From contig NZ_JADWYR010000002.1 in NCBI RefSeq assembly GCF_015831355.1, forward strand, positions 1,674,001 to 1,738,000: a stretch of 64,000 nucleotides of DNA. Direction: 5' to 3'. Positions 34,931 through 43,932 of the stretch are shown here, piece by piece; position 1 is the stretch's first letter; every line of letters begins with the position of its first letter. The stretch is from Panacibacter microcysteis. GTDB taxonomy: Bacteria; Bacteroidota; Bacteroidia; Chitinophagales; Chitinophagaceae. The notes under the pieces were generated by a model. That model had not been told where the DNA came from. It did no database searches and worked only from the letters and a program-made list of their open reading frames with translations. Made by a program: the position numbers and the translations under genes.

Positions 34931-34950
34931 GTACAAGGGTGCGACGCAAC
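34931..34950 (-). repeat. Dispersed intergenic repeat, type A variant
   Basis: The reverse strand reads GTTGCGTCGCACCCTTGTAC, one change (T to C) from the type A core. ATTCAGCTGAAGCGAAG follows downstream on the same strand. Confidence 0.82.
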
Positions 34951-35098
34951 AGCAGCCTCATGTATGCACTGCTGCCGGGTTCATAATAAAAACAAAAGAT
35001 CAATGTCTTAAGCCGTGATACTCATGCTTCGGTAAACAGTTAAGGTTTAATGAATATCGGTAGAGTAAATTAGGTTATCCATTCACTGAATCATTGTT

Positions 35099-36391
35099 AT
35101 GAAAAAAGTTTGCATGGTAGTTTATGCCTGCGTGCTTTCGTGCTGCATGCATGGCCAACCTTCCCGGGATTTTGCGGCTTTTCGCGACGCCTTTGTAACA
35201 ACATATAAAAAACTTGAAATACGTCCTGCGGCACCTTCATATGCAGACAATCTTCAAAATATACCCCGCCTGCCAGACATTCAGCAACAACTGGCTTTTT
35301 TCAGGGACGCAGAAAAGAAGATAGCCGGTTTTGCCAATCTCTGGCTTGGTGAGGAAGAGTTACTTGACCTGGACATGATGAAATTTGAGACCAATCTTAA
35401 CCTGCAAAGGCTGGCACTCGAAAAAAAATGGGCTGAGGAAAAGCCGTCTGTTATTCCATCTGGTAATATTTACCAAATTCCTCATGGTAAAGAATGGTAT
35501 ACATATTTATTAAACAGATATACAGGCGAGAATGTTAATGCAGATGAAATTTTTCTCAATGATTCTGAAGAAGCAACGCGCCTGGGCCGGCAAATTGATA
35601 CATTGGCAGCAGCCCATGGTCTCTCTCTGCAGCAGTTGATTATACATATGCAGGACCGTGCGTTTGCCCCTGAAACTGACACCGGCAAGTCAACTGCGGT
35701 TGCAAATGCTGCCCGGCTTATACACAGCAAAATGCCTTTGTTGTTTAACCAGCCATCAGCATTTACTGTTGGCTTTGCAGATGAAAAGCTGTTGCCTGGC
35801 AATCACCCCGGTGAGCAATATCATACACATGTAACCAGCATGTACCTATATAAGCTATTACCCGGCGCTTATTACCAGCAGCAGTTGGCTGCCAGGGCGG
35901 TCAAAAGCCCTGTACAGGCATTGTTCCGGTATGATAACTTTACCAATGCCTGGGCTGCATATGCAGAAACCCTTGGCAAAGAAATGGACGTGTACAGCAG
36001 TTTCTACGAAGAAATTAGCCAGTTGCAATGTGCGCTGTTGCGTTGCGTTCGTTCCGTTTTAGATATCGGGATCAACTTTTATGGCTGGGCAGATGATAAA
36101 GCCATAAACACCTGGCAGGCATATATGCCAGCCGGCGTTGGGAACGTGCAACAGGAAATTTATGCAGTAAAACACCTGCCCGCTCATGCTGTGGCATGCA
36201 GTTATGGCTGTATGCTCTTTGTACAATGGAAAAAAGAACTGCAGGCAAGACAAGGATCATCTTTTAACATACGCGACTTCCACGACAGGCTCCTGAAAAA
36301 AGGCGCTCTTCCCTTTTTTATGGTTAAAAAGAACGTCTTTCGCAAATCAGCATCAGCGCATACTTCCGGCATCTCCACTGCCACCCGTTAA
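35099..36391 (+). CDS. DUF885-family protein, apparently catalytically inactive
   Basis: This 430-residue exported protein (signal peptide MKKVCMVVYACVLSCCMHGQ) aligns with DUF885, a family of putative metallopeptidases. The C-terminal landmarks are clear: LGKEMDVYSSFYEEISQLQ, LRCVRSVLDIGINFYGW and FHDRLLKKGALPFFMV. However, the HExxPGHH metal motif is replaced by YKLLPGAY at residues 251-258, and EGWALYAE is replaced by NAWAAYAE at 283-290. It is also shorter than the usual ~600 residues. It may be a pseudoenzyme with a binding or scaffold role. It sits between a repeat copy and the suf operon. Confidence 0.75.
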   Translation: MKKVCMVVYACVLSCCMHGQPSRDFAAFRDAFVTTYKKLEIRPAAPSYADNLQNIPRLPDIQQQLAFFRDAEKKIAGFANLWLGEEELLDLDMMKFETNLNLQRLALEKKWAEEKPSVIPSGNIYQIPHGKEWYTYLLNRYTGENVNADEIFLNDSEEATRLGRQIDTLAAAHGLSLQQLIIHMQDRAFAPETDTGKSTAVANAARLIHSKMPLLFNQPSAFTVGFADEKLLPGNHPGEQYHTHVTSMYLYKLLPGAYYQQQLAARAVKSPVQALFRYDNFTNAWAAYAETLGKEMDVYSSFYEEISQLQCALLRCVRSVLDIGINFYGWADDKAINTWQAYMPAGVGNVQQEIYAVKHLPAHAVACSYGCMLFVQWKKELQARQGSSFNIRDFHDRLLKKGALPFFMVKKNVFRKSASAHTSGISTATR

Positions 36392-36559
36392 TTTTTTTCT
36401 GTTATACGTAAACGTTTAAGCCGTTAATGGAGTTATTTTGCAGCTTAAAACTGCCGCCCCTGTACATTATGTCCACAAAATCAATGCACCAAATACAAAA
36501 TGGCAGTTTTGAACATACAGGCAACGTATTTGTTGTTTGTATTTAAACGGATAACTACA

Positions 36560-36886
36560 ATGATAACAGTATCAGACAACGCAAAAAATTACATCGATCA
36601 CCTGCTGGCCGAGCAACACAAAGAGCCGGGCACTTTTGTACGCGTGGGCGTGAAGGCCGGTGGTTGTTCTGGTTTGGAATACAAACTTGACTTTGACACC
36701 ATGACAAAAGAAGGTGATGAAATGTATGAAGACAAAGGCATTAAGATTGTAGTAGATTTTAAAAGCCTGCTGTACCTCTACGGTACAGAACTCGACTATA
36801 CAGGTGGGCTTGATGGCAAAGGCTTATTCTTTAATAATCCCAACGCTACCAGAACCTGTGGTTGCGGAGAAAGTTTTGCAGTGTAA
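36560..36886 (+). CDS. A-type Fe-S carrier (HesB/IscA/SufA family)
   Basis: The ATG at 36560 gives the normal opening MITVSDNAKNYIDHLLAE; a frame extension from 36500 is rejected. The 108-residue protein has the three cluster-binding Cys of A-type carriers, one in KAGGCSG and two in the C-terminal CGCGESF. It carries 2Fe-2S or 4Fe-4S clusters to target enzymes. It is the first gene of the suf operon, 29 bp before sufB. TTATTTTG at 36433-36440 is a near-consensus -7 box upstream. It could be called sufA or erpA. Confidence 0.93.
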   Translation: MITVSDNAKNYIDHLLAEQHKEPGTFVRVGVKAGGCSGLEYKLDFDTMTKEGDEMYEDKGIKIVVDFKSLLYLYGTELDYTGGLDGKGLFFNNPNATRTCGCGESFAV

Positions 36887-36915
36887 ATTTGCATTTTGAA
36901 ACCTGAAAAAGGAAC

Positions 36916-38361
36916 ATGAGTAACAACAACGATATATTAGAGCGGTTGACCAGCGAACCCTACGAGTATGGGTTTGTAACAGACATTGAGATGGAAATAG
37001 CACCCAAGGGTCTGAATGAAGACACGGTGCGTTTTATCTCGGCCAAAAAGAATGAACCTGAGTGGTTGCTGGAGTGGCGTATGAAGGGTTTAAAACATTT
37101 TCAGCAATCTGAAATGCCGCAATGGCAAAATTTTGACATGCCGTCCATAGATTTCCAGGATATTTCTTACTACGCGGCTCCTACAAAAAAACCTTCTTAT
37201 AACAGTCTTGATGAAGTTGACCCTGAGTTATTGGCAACTTTTGAAAAACTGGGCATTCCCATCAACGAACAAAAAGCCCTTGCCGGCGTAGCGGTTGATG
37301 TGGTCTTTGACAGCGTTTCTGTTAAAACCACTTTCCGCGATAAGCTGGAAGAAATGGGTATCATTTTCTGCTCATTCAGCGAGGCTGTTCAAAAGCACCC
37401 CGACCTGGTGAAAAAATACCTGGGAAGCGTGGTGCCTATAACTGATAATATCTTTTCTGCATTGAATGCAGCGGTTGTTTCAGATGGCTCTTTTGTATAC
37501 ATACCAAAAGGTGTACGCTGCCCCATGGAGCTTTCTACTTACTTCCGCATCAATGCGCAGAATACCGGCCAGTTCGAAAGAACACTGATTATTGCAGATG
37601 AAGGAAGTTATGTAAGCTACCTGGAAGGTTGTACAGCGCCAATGCGCGACGAAAACCAGTTGCATGCAGCAGTAGTAGAATTGATTGCGCTGGATAATGC
37701 GGAGATTAAATATTCCACTGTGCAAAACTGGTATCCAGGCGACAAAGACGGCAAAGGAGGTATTTACAATTTTGTAACGAAGCGTGGCATTTGTAAAGGT
37801 GTAAACTCGAAAATATCATGGACACAGGTAGAAACCGGCTCTGCTATTACATGGAAATACCCAAGCTGTATTTTACGTGGCGATAACTCTGTGGGCGAAT
37901 TTTACTCCGTGGCGCTTACCAAGAACAAGCAGATTGCAGATACCGGTACGAAAATGTACCATATTGGTAAAAACACCCGCAGCCGTATTATTTCGAAAGG
38001 TATTTCTGCCGGTAATGGTCAGAACAGTTACCGCGGTCTGGTACAGGTAGGTACAGGTGCTGTAAATGCGCGCAACTTTACACAATGTGATTCTTTACTG
38101 ATCGGCGATCGTTGTGGTGCACATACATTCCCATACATTGAATCGAAAAACAGCACCGCAATAGTAGAGCACGAAGCTACCACATCCAAGATTGGCGAAG
38201 ACCAGATCTTTTACCTTAACCAACGGGGTATAGAAACAGAAAAAGCAGTAGCGTTAATCGTAAATGGTTATGCAAAAGAAGTGTTGAACCAGTTGCCGAT
38301 GGAGTTTGCAGTAGAAGCGCAAAAATTGTTGGCAATCTCTTTGGAAGGCAGCGTGGGCTAA
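36916..38361 (+). CDS. sufB: Fe-S cluster assembly protein SufB
   Basis: This 481-residue scaffold subunit of the SufBCD complex assembles Fe-S clusters in the cytoplasm. Signatures are [41 protein letters not shown], the central beta-helix with [19 protein letters not shown], and the C-terminal [19 protein letters not shown]. The length matches SufB. It follows the A-type carrier by 29 bp. A 286-bp gap holding an inverted pair of repeats separates it from sufC. Confidence 0.97.
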   Translation: MSNNNDILERLTSEPYEYGFVTDIEMEIAPKGLNEDTVRFISAKKNEPEWLLEWRMKGLKHFQQSEMPQWQNFDMPSIDFQDISYYAAPTKKPSYNSLDEVDPELLATFEKLGIPINEQKALAGVAVDVVFDSVSVKTTFRDKLEEMGIIFCSFSEAVQKHPDLVKKYLGSVVPITDNIFSALNAAVVSDGSFVYIPKGVRCPMELSTYFRINAQNTGQFERTLIIADEGSYVSYLEGCTAPMRDENQLHAAVVELIALDNAEIKYSTVQNWYPGDKDGKGGIYNFVTKRGICKGVNSKISWTQVETGSAITWKYPSCILRGDNSVGEFYSVALTKNKQIADTGTKMYHIGKNTRSRIISKGISAGNGQNSYRGLVQVGTGAVNARNFTQCDSLLIGDRCGAHTFPYIESKNSTAIVEHEATTSKIGEDQIFYLNQRGIETEKAVALIVNGYAKEVLNQLPMEFAVEAQKLLAISLEGSVG

Positions 38362-38432
38362 GCAATATCACGGGTCGGTTAGCAGAAGAACATTGGTGTT
38401 GAACCCGGCAGTTGAATAAGCATTGGGCTTTT

Positions 38433-38452
38433 GTTGCGTCGCACTCTTGTAC
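38433..38452 (+). repeat. Dispersed intergenic repeat, type A core (pair with 38557)
   Basis: This is the exact type A core in the sufB-sufC gap, facing the type B copy at 38557-38576, 104 bp away. Confidence 0.85.
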
Positions 38453-38556
38453 TTCCGGTACAAGGCTCGGCAACACCAAACGTCAGAAAGCAGTCTGCAA
38501 CTGGTAATCGTCTTTCTCACTTAGCGGCTTCGCACCATGCTCATGTATATTCAGCC

Positions 38557-38584
38557 GCACAAGTGAGTGACACAACAGGCGATG
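38557..38584 (-). repeat. Dispersed intergenic repeat, type B (pair with 38433)
   Basis: The reverse strand reads CATCGCCT then the type B core with the GTGC end variant. A GCGAAGCC flank lies about 35 bp downstream on that strand. Confidence 0.85.
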
Positions 38585-38647
38585 AGTAAACAGGTAAAAG
38601 CTTGTAACATAAAAAACAACAATAATCCAGCATTTAATCAGGAACAC

Positions 38648-39412
38648 ATGTTAAGTATTAAAAATCTGAGAGCATCTGTAGAAGGAAAAGAGATCTTAAA
38701 AGGTTTAAACCTCGAAATAAAAGCAGGCGAAGTGCATGCTATCATGGGGCCCAATGGTTCCGGGAAGAGCACATTGGCATCTGTACTTGCAGGCAATGAA
38801 AACTATGAAGTGACCGGAGGTGAAGCCTGGTTTGATGGTAAAAATCTTTTAGACCTTTCTCCTGAAGATCGTGCAAGAGAAGGTGTGTTCCTGGCATTTC
38901 AATACCCTGTTGAAATACCAGGTGTATCAAACATCAATTTTCTTAGAACGGCGATGAGTGAGATAAGGGCTTACCGTGGTTTACCACCAATGGAAGCCAA
39001 AGAGTTTTTAAAAACCGTAAAGGAAAAACAAAAACTCGTAGAATTTGATGCGGCGCTGGCCAACCGCTCTTTAAATGAAGGTTTTTCGGGCGGTGAGAAA
39101 AAACGAAACGAAATTTTTCAGCTCGCCATGCTGGAGCCAAAGTTGGCTATACTGGATGAGACTGATTCTGGTTTGGATATTGATGCCTTACGAATTGTTT
39201 CAAAAGGCGTAAACAAATTGCGGTCTGATAAAAATGCTTTCCTCATTATTACGCACTACCAGCGCCTGCTGGATTATATAGTGCCGGATTTTGTGCATGT
39301 TTTGTATAATGGACAGATTGTAAAAACAGGTAGTAAAGAGCTGGCGCTGGAACTGGAAGAAAAAGGATACGACTGGTTGAAAGAAACTTCCAAGGCAACT
39401 GAGCTGGCATAA
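38648..39412 (+). CDS. sufC: Fe-S cluster assembly ATPase SufC
   Basis: This is the ABC-type ATPase of the SufBCD complex. The ATG at 38648 gives [20 protein letters not shown], the standard SufC start. An upstream in-frame ATG would add 27 residues that begin in a repeat copy and is rejected. The 254-residue protein has Walker [10 protein letters not shown], the signature [11 protein letters not shown], Walker [15 protein letters not shown] and the H-loop ITHYQRLL. sufD follows after 60 bp. Confidence 0.97.
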   Translation: MLSIKNLRASVEGKEILKGLNLEIKAGEVHAIMGPNGSGKSTLASVLAGNENYEVTGGEAWFDGKNLLDLSPEDRAREGVFLAFQYPVEIPGVSNINFLRTAMSEIRAYRGLPPMEAKEFLKTVKEKQKLVEFDAALANRSLNEGFSGGEKKRNEIFQLAMLEPKLAILDETDSGLDIDALRIVSKGVNKLRSDKNAFLIITHYQRLLDYIVPDFVHVLYNGQIVKTGSKELALELEEKGYDWLKETSKATELA

Positions 39413-39472
39413 ATAAGGTACGCTTTTAACAGGGCATTGTTACAATGATTTGAGTATTTACATACCAACAAG

Positions 39473-40789
39473 ATGATCCAACAAATTACAACATCATTAT
39501 ACGATCAGCTTATTGCTGACTTTGAATTACGATCCATTTTGTCTGCATCGTCTGAAACGCAGGATGTGCAGGCGCTGAGAAAAGATGGTTTTGCACATTT
39601 TAAAAGACTCGCTTTTCCAAACACAAAAGTGGAAGACTGGAAATACGTGAACCTCTCTCCTGTTCTTAAAGAATCATTTATTACCGAACCGGAAGAAGAT
39701 GTTTTATCAGCCGATGAAAAGACTATTGAAAATGCCACCATACCAGGTCTTGATTGCTATAAGATAATTACCATCAATGGCCAGTTTCGCCCGGAATTAT
39801 CTGATGTTAACTATGCAGATGGCTTATACATAGCGCCCTTATCCGCTGCTATGAACAGGCCCCTGTTTGAAGCTCATTTTGGCAGGTATGTACAAACAGG
39901 CAAGTTTCATTTTGCAGCATTGAACACGGCTTTGTTCAGCAACGGTCTTTATATTGAAGTAAAGAACAAAACAGTTGTTGATAAACCGGTACATATTATA
40001 CATATTGTTTCTGCTGAGCACAACCTGTTTATTCAGCCACGTAATCTTTTTGTGGCAGGCGCTTTTGCAGAAGTCAGCATCATTGAAACATATGCAAGTG
40101 CAAACCAGGCAAAAGTATTTGTGAATACTGTTACAGAAATAGCGGTAGACAGGCAGGCGAATGTGCATCATTACTATATACAGACAGGCAAAGAACAAAC
40201 AAGGTACGTACACCATACAGAAGTTGCACAAGAGGCCACAAGCGTGTACAACAATTATAAAGCATCATTTCCCGGCACTGGTTTATTGCGCAACAACTTC
40301 AACATTGCCCTCAATGGTGAAAATATTGAAAGTCATTTATACGGCATTTACCTGGCCGGCGGACAACAGGTAGTGGACAACCATACCGTTGTTGATCACC
40401 GCAAACCGCATTGCATGAGCAATGAATTGTATAAGGGAGTTATGAAAGATGAAGCGCTGGCCGTTTTTAACGGAAAGATATTTGTGCGGGAAGATGCACA
40501 AAAGACCAATGCCTTTCAAAAGAACAACAACCTTATGCTGAGCAAAAAAGCAGTGGTAGATTCAAAACCACAGCTTGAAATATATGCAGATGACGTAAAG
40601 TGCAGCCACGGTTCTACCATCGGCCAGTTTAATGATGATGCATTGTTTTACCTGAAGGCCAGGGGTATTGGCGAAGAAAAAGCCAAAGCTCTTCTTATAC
40701 ACGCATTTGCCTTTGACGTTACAGAAAAAATTCCATTGCCACAGGTGCAGGAATATATCAATCACCTGCTCGAAGAAGGATTGAAATAA
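39473..40789 (+). CDS. sufD: Fe-S cluster assembly protein SufD
   Basis: This 438-residue protein is a paralogue of SufB and partner in the SufBCD scaffold. The N-terminal part contains FPNTKVEDWKYVNLSPVLKE. The beta-helix core ends with the typical CSHGSTIGQFNDDALFYLKARGIGEEKAKALLIHAFA, whose Cys-His lies at the SufB-SufD interface. It is followed by sufS after 73 bp in the same operon. Confidence 0.96.
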   Translation: MIQQITTSLYDQLIADFELRSILSASSETQDVQALRKDGFAHFKRLAFPNTKVEDWKYVNLSPVLKESFITEPEEDVLSADEKTIENATIPGLDCYKIITINGQFRPELSDVNYADGLYIAPLSAAMNRPLFEAHFGRYVQTGKFHFAALNTALFSNGLYIEVKNKTVVDKPVHIIHIVSAEHNLFIQPRNLFVAGAFAEVSIIETYASANQAKVFVNTVTEIAVDRQANVHHYYIQTGKEQTRYVHHTEVAQEATSVYNNYKASFPGTGLLRNNFNIALNGENIESHLYGIYLAGGQQVVDNHTVVDHRKPHCMSNELYKGVMKDEALAVFNGKIFVREDAQKTNAFQKNNNLMLSKKAVVDSKPQLEIYADDVKCSHGSTIGQFNDDALFYLKARGIGEEKAKALLIHAFAFDVTEKIPLPQVQEYINHLLEEGLK

Positions 40790-40862
40790 ACATATTGACG
40801 TGTTGTTGCCGGTTGCCAGTTACCGGTAGCGTAACGCGGTAACTGGCAGCAAAACAGGTTTT

Positions 40863-42110
40863 ATGACAGCAGCAACAACATTACTAAACGAAGCAATAGA
40901 TATACAAAAGATCCGCGCAGATTTTCCCATTCTCCAGACCACAGTAAATGGCAAGCCGCTTGTTTATTTTGACAATGCCGCTTCTTCTCAAAAGCCATGG
41001 AAGGTTATAAAAGCAATAGAACATTATTACACGCACCTTAACAGCAATGTACACCGTGGTGTGCATACATTAAGCCAGCAAGCAACTGGTGCTTTCGAAG
41101 AATCAAGAAGGAAAATTGCTGCGTTTATAAACGCGGCACACGACTACGAGGTAATTTATACACGCGGCACTACCGAAAGCATTAACCTGGTTGCGCACTC
41201 ATACGGAAAACAATTTGTACACGAAGGAGATGAGATCATCATATCTTCCCTGGAACATCATTCCAACATTGTTCCATGGCAAATGCTGTGCGAAGAGAAG
41301 AAAGCAACGTTGAAAGTAATACCCATCAATGAAAAAGGTGAATTGCTGATGGACGCCTTCAATGCCATGCTAAATGAAAAAGTAAAACTTGTTGCTGTAA
41401 ATTATATTTCTAATTCTCTGGGCACGATAAACCCGGTAAAGGAAATAATTGCTGCAGCGCATGCATTTGACATACCCGTTATGCTGGATGCAGCGCAGGC
41501 TGTACAACACATACCGATTGATGTGCAGGAGCTGGATGCAGATTTTCTCGCATTTTCAGGCCATAAGATGTACGGGCCCACAGGTATTGGTATTCTATAC
41601 GGTAAAGAAAAATGGCTGAATGCAATGCCCCCATACCAGGGCGGCGGAGAAATGATCAAAACCGTGTCGTTCGAAAAAACAACTTACAACGACCTGCCGT
41701 TTAAATTTGAGGCCGGCACGCCAAATATAGAAGCATCTGTATGCCTTGGTGCAGCTATCGATTATATCAATGAAACAGGGCTGGAAAACATCAGGCAATA
41801 CGAGCATGAATTGCTGCAATACGCTACAGAAAAACTTGCTGAGGTAGAAGGCATTCGTTTCATTGGCACTGCAGACAACAAGGCAAGTGTTGTTTCATTT
41901 GTTATAGGCAACATTCACCCGTATGATGTAGGTGTTATACTTGATAAACTTGGTATTGCTGTGCGTACGGGCCACCATTGTACACAACCTTTGATGGACA
42001 TATTCGCTATACCCGGCACTGTGCGTGCATCTTTTGCTTTTTACAACACAAAAGAGGAAATTGATATACTGGTGGCAGCAGTAAAAAGAGCCGCTGCTAT
42101 GTTAAGTTAG
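40863..42110 (+). CDS. sufS: Cysteine desulfurase SufS
   Basis: This pyridoxal-phosphate enzyme removes sulfur from cysteine as a persulfide for cluster assembly. The 415-residue protein has the class V aminotransferase fold with HRGVHTLSQQATGAFE and TRGTTESINLVAHS. The PLP-binding lysine is K235 in FSGHKMYGPTG, and the persulfide Cys is C373 in VRTGHHCTQPLMD, the group II (SufS-type) context. Sulfur would pass to SufE, encoded downstream beyond an inverted repeat pair. Confidence 0.97.
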   Translation: MTAATTLLNEAIDIQKIRADFPILQTTVNGKPLVYFDNAASSQKPWKVIKAIEHYYTHLNSNVHRGVHTLSQQATGAFEESRRKIAAFINAAHDYEVIYTRGTTESINLVAHSYGKQFVHEGDEIIISSLEHHSNIVPWQMLCEEKKATLKVIPINEKGELLMDAFNAMLNEKVKLVAVNYISNSLGTINPVKEIIAAAHAFDIPVMLDAAQAVQHIPIDVQELDADFLAFSGHKMYGPTGIGILYGKEKWLNAMPPYQGGGEMIKTVSFEKTTYNDLPFKFEAGTPNIEASVCLGAAIDYINETGLENIRQYEHELLQYATEKLAEVEGIRFIGTADNKASVVSFVIGNIHPYDVGVILDKLGIAVRTGHHCTQPLMDIFAIPGTVRASFAFYNTKEEIDILVAAVKRAAAMLS

Positions 42111-42138
42111 ATGTGCAGTAGCCCGGCTGCAGGTAAAT

Positions 42139-42170
42139 ATGGCATCGCCTGTTGCGTCGCACTCTTGTAC
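42139..42170 (+). repeat. Dispersed intergenic repeat, type A (pair with 42265)
   Basis: ATGGCATCGCCT leads into the exact type A core at 42151-42170, with the CCCGGCTGCAGG flank upstream. It lies between sufS and sufE. Confidence 0.88.
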
Positions 42171-42264
42171 GTTCTGTTGTGAAATGATCAAGTGCGAAGC
42201 AAAGATGCTGAAGGGGCAATTACAACAGTCTGCAAGGTCGCATCTTGCTGAGTGATGCACAGCA

Positions 42265-42284
42265 GTACAAGTGAGTGACACAAC
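42265..42284 (-). repeat. Dispersed intergenic repeat, type B (pair with 42151)
   Basis: The reverse strand has the exact type B core preceded by AAACTTTT. It faces the type A copy 94 bp away. Confidence 0.88.
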
Positions 42285-42336
42285 AAAAGTTTAATAGTAG
42301 TAATACAGCCTGCTACAAAAAAATATCCAGGTTTTT

Positions 42337-42765
42337 ATGACGATAAATGAAACACAGGACGAACTGATAGAAGAGTTTTCACTGTTTGGTGACTGGATGG
42401 AGAAATATGAGAACATCATCCAGATGGGCAAAGAGTTGCCGCTGATTGAAGACCAATACAAAACCGATGACAATCTTATAAAAGGCTGCCAGTCGCGGGT
42501 CTGGCTGCATGCTGACTATAGCGGTGGCAGGGTGATTTTTACTGCAGACAGCGATGCCATCATTACAAAAGGTTTGGTAAGCATGGTTGTTCGTGTATTG
42601 AGTAACCATACGCCGGATGAGATCATGCATGCAGACCTTTATTTTGTTGACCAGATTGGTTTAAAAGAACATCTTTCAGTTACCAGGTCAAACGGGTTGG
42701 TATCGATGATAAAGCAAATGAAGCTGTATGCTATTGCCATTAAAACAAAAGAAAATGCCGGTTAA
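42337..42765 (+). CDS. sufE: Cysteine desulfuration protein SufE
   Basis: This 142-residue protein accepts sulfur from SufS and stimulates its activity. C51 in LIKGCQSRVWLHAD is the conserved acceptor Cys. FSLFGDWMEKYENIIQMGKELP and LKEHLSVTRSNGLVSMIKQMK are family features. It starts 226 bp after sufS, across an inverted repeat pair, and is followed 2 bp later by the DUF59 gene. Confidence 0.95.
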   Translation: MTINETQDELIEEFSLFGDWMEKYENIIQMGKELPLIEDQYKTDDNLIKGCQSRVWLHADYSGGRVIFTADSDAIITKGLVSMVVRVLSNHTPDEIMHADLYFVDQIGLKEHLSVTRSNGLVSMIKQMKLYAIAIKTKENAG

Positions 42766-42767
42766 TC

Positions 42768-43082
42768 ATGATTGATAAAATAACACTTGAAATAAAGATC
42801 ATTGAAGCATTGCAAACCGTATTCGACCCTGAAATGCCGGCGAATATCTACGATCTTGGGCTGGTTTACAACATTGACATAAAAGAAGATGGTTATGTAA
42901 ACATCACCATGACGTTAACAGCACCCGGCTGCCCTGTTGCAGGTGAAATTATTATGGATGTAGATAGCAAGGTGAGAAGTATAGACGGTGTTAAAGACGT
43001 AAACGTTATGCTTACATTCGATCCGGCATGGAACAGGGATATGATGACAGAAGAAGCCAAACTTGAGCTTGGATTTTTATAA
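42768..43082 (+). CDS. SUF system DUF59/MIP18-family protein (SufT-like)
   Basis: This 104-residue protein of the MIP18/DUF59 family helps Fe-S cluster maturation or transfer. The core is VFDPEMPANIYDLGLVYNIDIKEDGYVNITMTLTAPGCPVAGEI, with the conserved Cys in APGCP. It ends VMLTFDPAWNRDMMTEEAKLELGFL, typical of SUF-associated members. It is 2 bp downstream of sufE and closes the operon. PaaD proteins are more distant relatives. Confidence 0.93.
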   Translation: MIDKITLEIKIIEALQTVFDPEMPANIYDLGLVYNIDIKEDGYVNITMTLTAPGCPVAGEIIMDVDSKVRSIDGVKDVNVMLTFDPAWNRDMMTEEAKLELGFL

Positions 43083-43198
43083 CTTCTGACATTAATTCTT
43101 ACTTAAAGAAGATGGTTTAATTATATGCTAATGATATTAAAAGTGGTTCTAATATAATTTAGCATCACTTTACTATCATGAAAAACCTTCTTTATTGT

Positions 43199-43471
43199 AT
43201 GAAAAAAACATTGACCGCGGTATTTGCCTTCTCCATCACAATACTTGTTTTTAATAGTTGCACAAAAGATAAAACGCCCAAACCAGATTGTACCACGCTT
43301 GCAACACAGGTTTCACTCGCAGGTTTAACGTATAATGCCAACCCTACTATACAAAACTGCAGTGCGTTAAAGACTGCGTATATAACATACATCAACAGTT
43401 CGTGCATACCGGCAGAACAACGCAGCGGTGCACAGAAACAATTGTCTTTACTAAAAGAAATTTGCCCCTGA
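43199..43471 (+). CDS. Small Cys-rich lipoprotein (paralogue 1)
   Basis: The preferred ATG at 43199 gives MKKTLTAVFAFSITILVFNSC with a loose lipobox; an ATG at 43178 is also possible. After the lipid Cys the 90-residue protein has Cys in PDCTTL, NCSALKTAYITYINSSC and the final EICP. This is the same spacing pattern as in the gene at 43589, so the two are tandem paralogues. I do not recognise a characterised family. It lies just after the suf operon but is probably transcribed separately. Confidence 0.7.
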   Translation: MKKTLTAVFAFSITILVFNSCTKDKTPKPDCTTLATQVSLAGLTYNANPTIQNCSALKTAYITYINSSCIPAEQRSGAQKQLSLLKEICP

Positions 43472-43588
43472 GCACGGTGTTACTGGTCTTAAATCTCACT
43501 TAAACCGCTACGAATTATCGCATCCGCTTTTTTAAAACCAGGATGCTGCTTTATTTTGCAGCCATTATAAACCCAATCAATCTTAAAC

Positions 43589-43861
43589 ATGAAAAAAACT
43601 ATCTCAGGCTTGTGCCTTGCGTTCCTCACTGTATTATTCATTTCCACAGGTTGTAAAAAAGATGCTGCAGGCCCGGATTGTACGGCTATGGCTAAAGAAG
43701 TGTCTGATGCATCGATGGCGTATGTTAACGACGACAGCCCGGCAAATTGTGAGCGCCTGAAAAACGCTTACATAGATTACCTGGGCAGCTCGTGTATACC
43801 AGACGCCCAGAAGGAGCAAACGCAAATGCTGCTGGATCAGATGGAATTACTTTGTCCTTAA
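43589..43861 (+). CDS. Small Cys-rich lipoprotein (paralogue 2)
   Basis: This 90-residue protein starts MKKTISGLCLAFLTVLFISTGC with a good lipobox (STGC). The mature part has four Cys in the pattern PDCTAM ... NCERLKNAYIDYLGSSC ... LLCP, shared with the neighbour at 43199, which suggests two conserved disulfides in the periplasm. A TTATTTTG box at 43551-43558 and a bidirectional terminator downstream indicate its own transcript. Function is unknown. Confidence 0.75.
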   Translation: MKKTISGLCLAFLTVLFISTGCKKDAAGPDCTAMAKEVSDASMAYVNDDSPANCERLKNAYIDYLGSSCIPDAQKEQTQMLLDQMELLCP

Positions 43862-43880
43862 TTAGTTCAAACACCAAATA

Positions 43881-43912
43881 AAAAAGCTAAGAGATCATCT
43901 TAGCTTTTTTAT
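43881..43912. terminator. Bidirectional terminator between lipoprotein and infC
   Basis: AAAAAGCTAAGA / TCTTAGCTTTTT is a 12-bp perfect stem with a 5-nt loop, A-rich before and T-rich after, between convergent genes. Confidence 0.88.
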
Positions 43913-43932
43913 TTGTATATCGTTTAAAAAGA

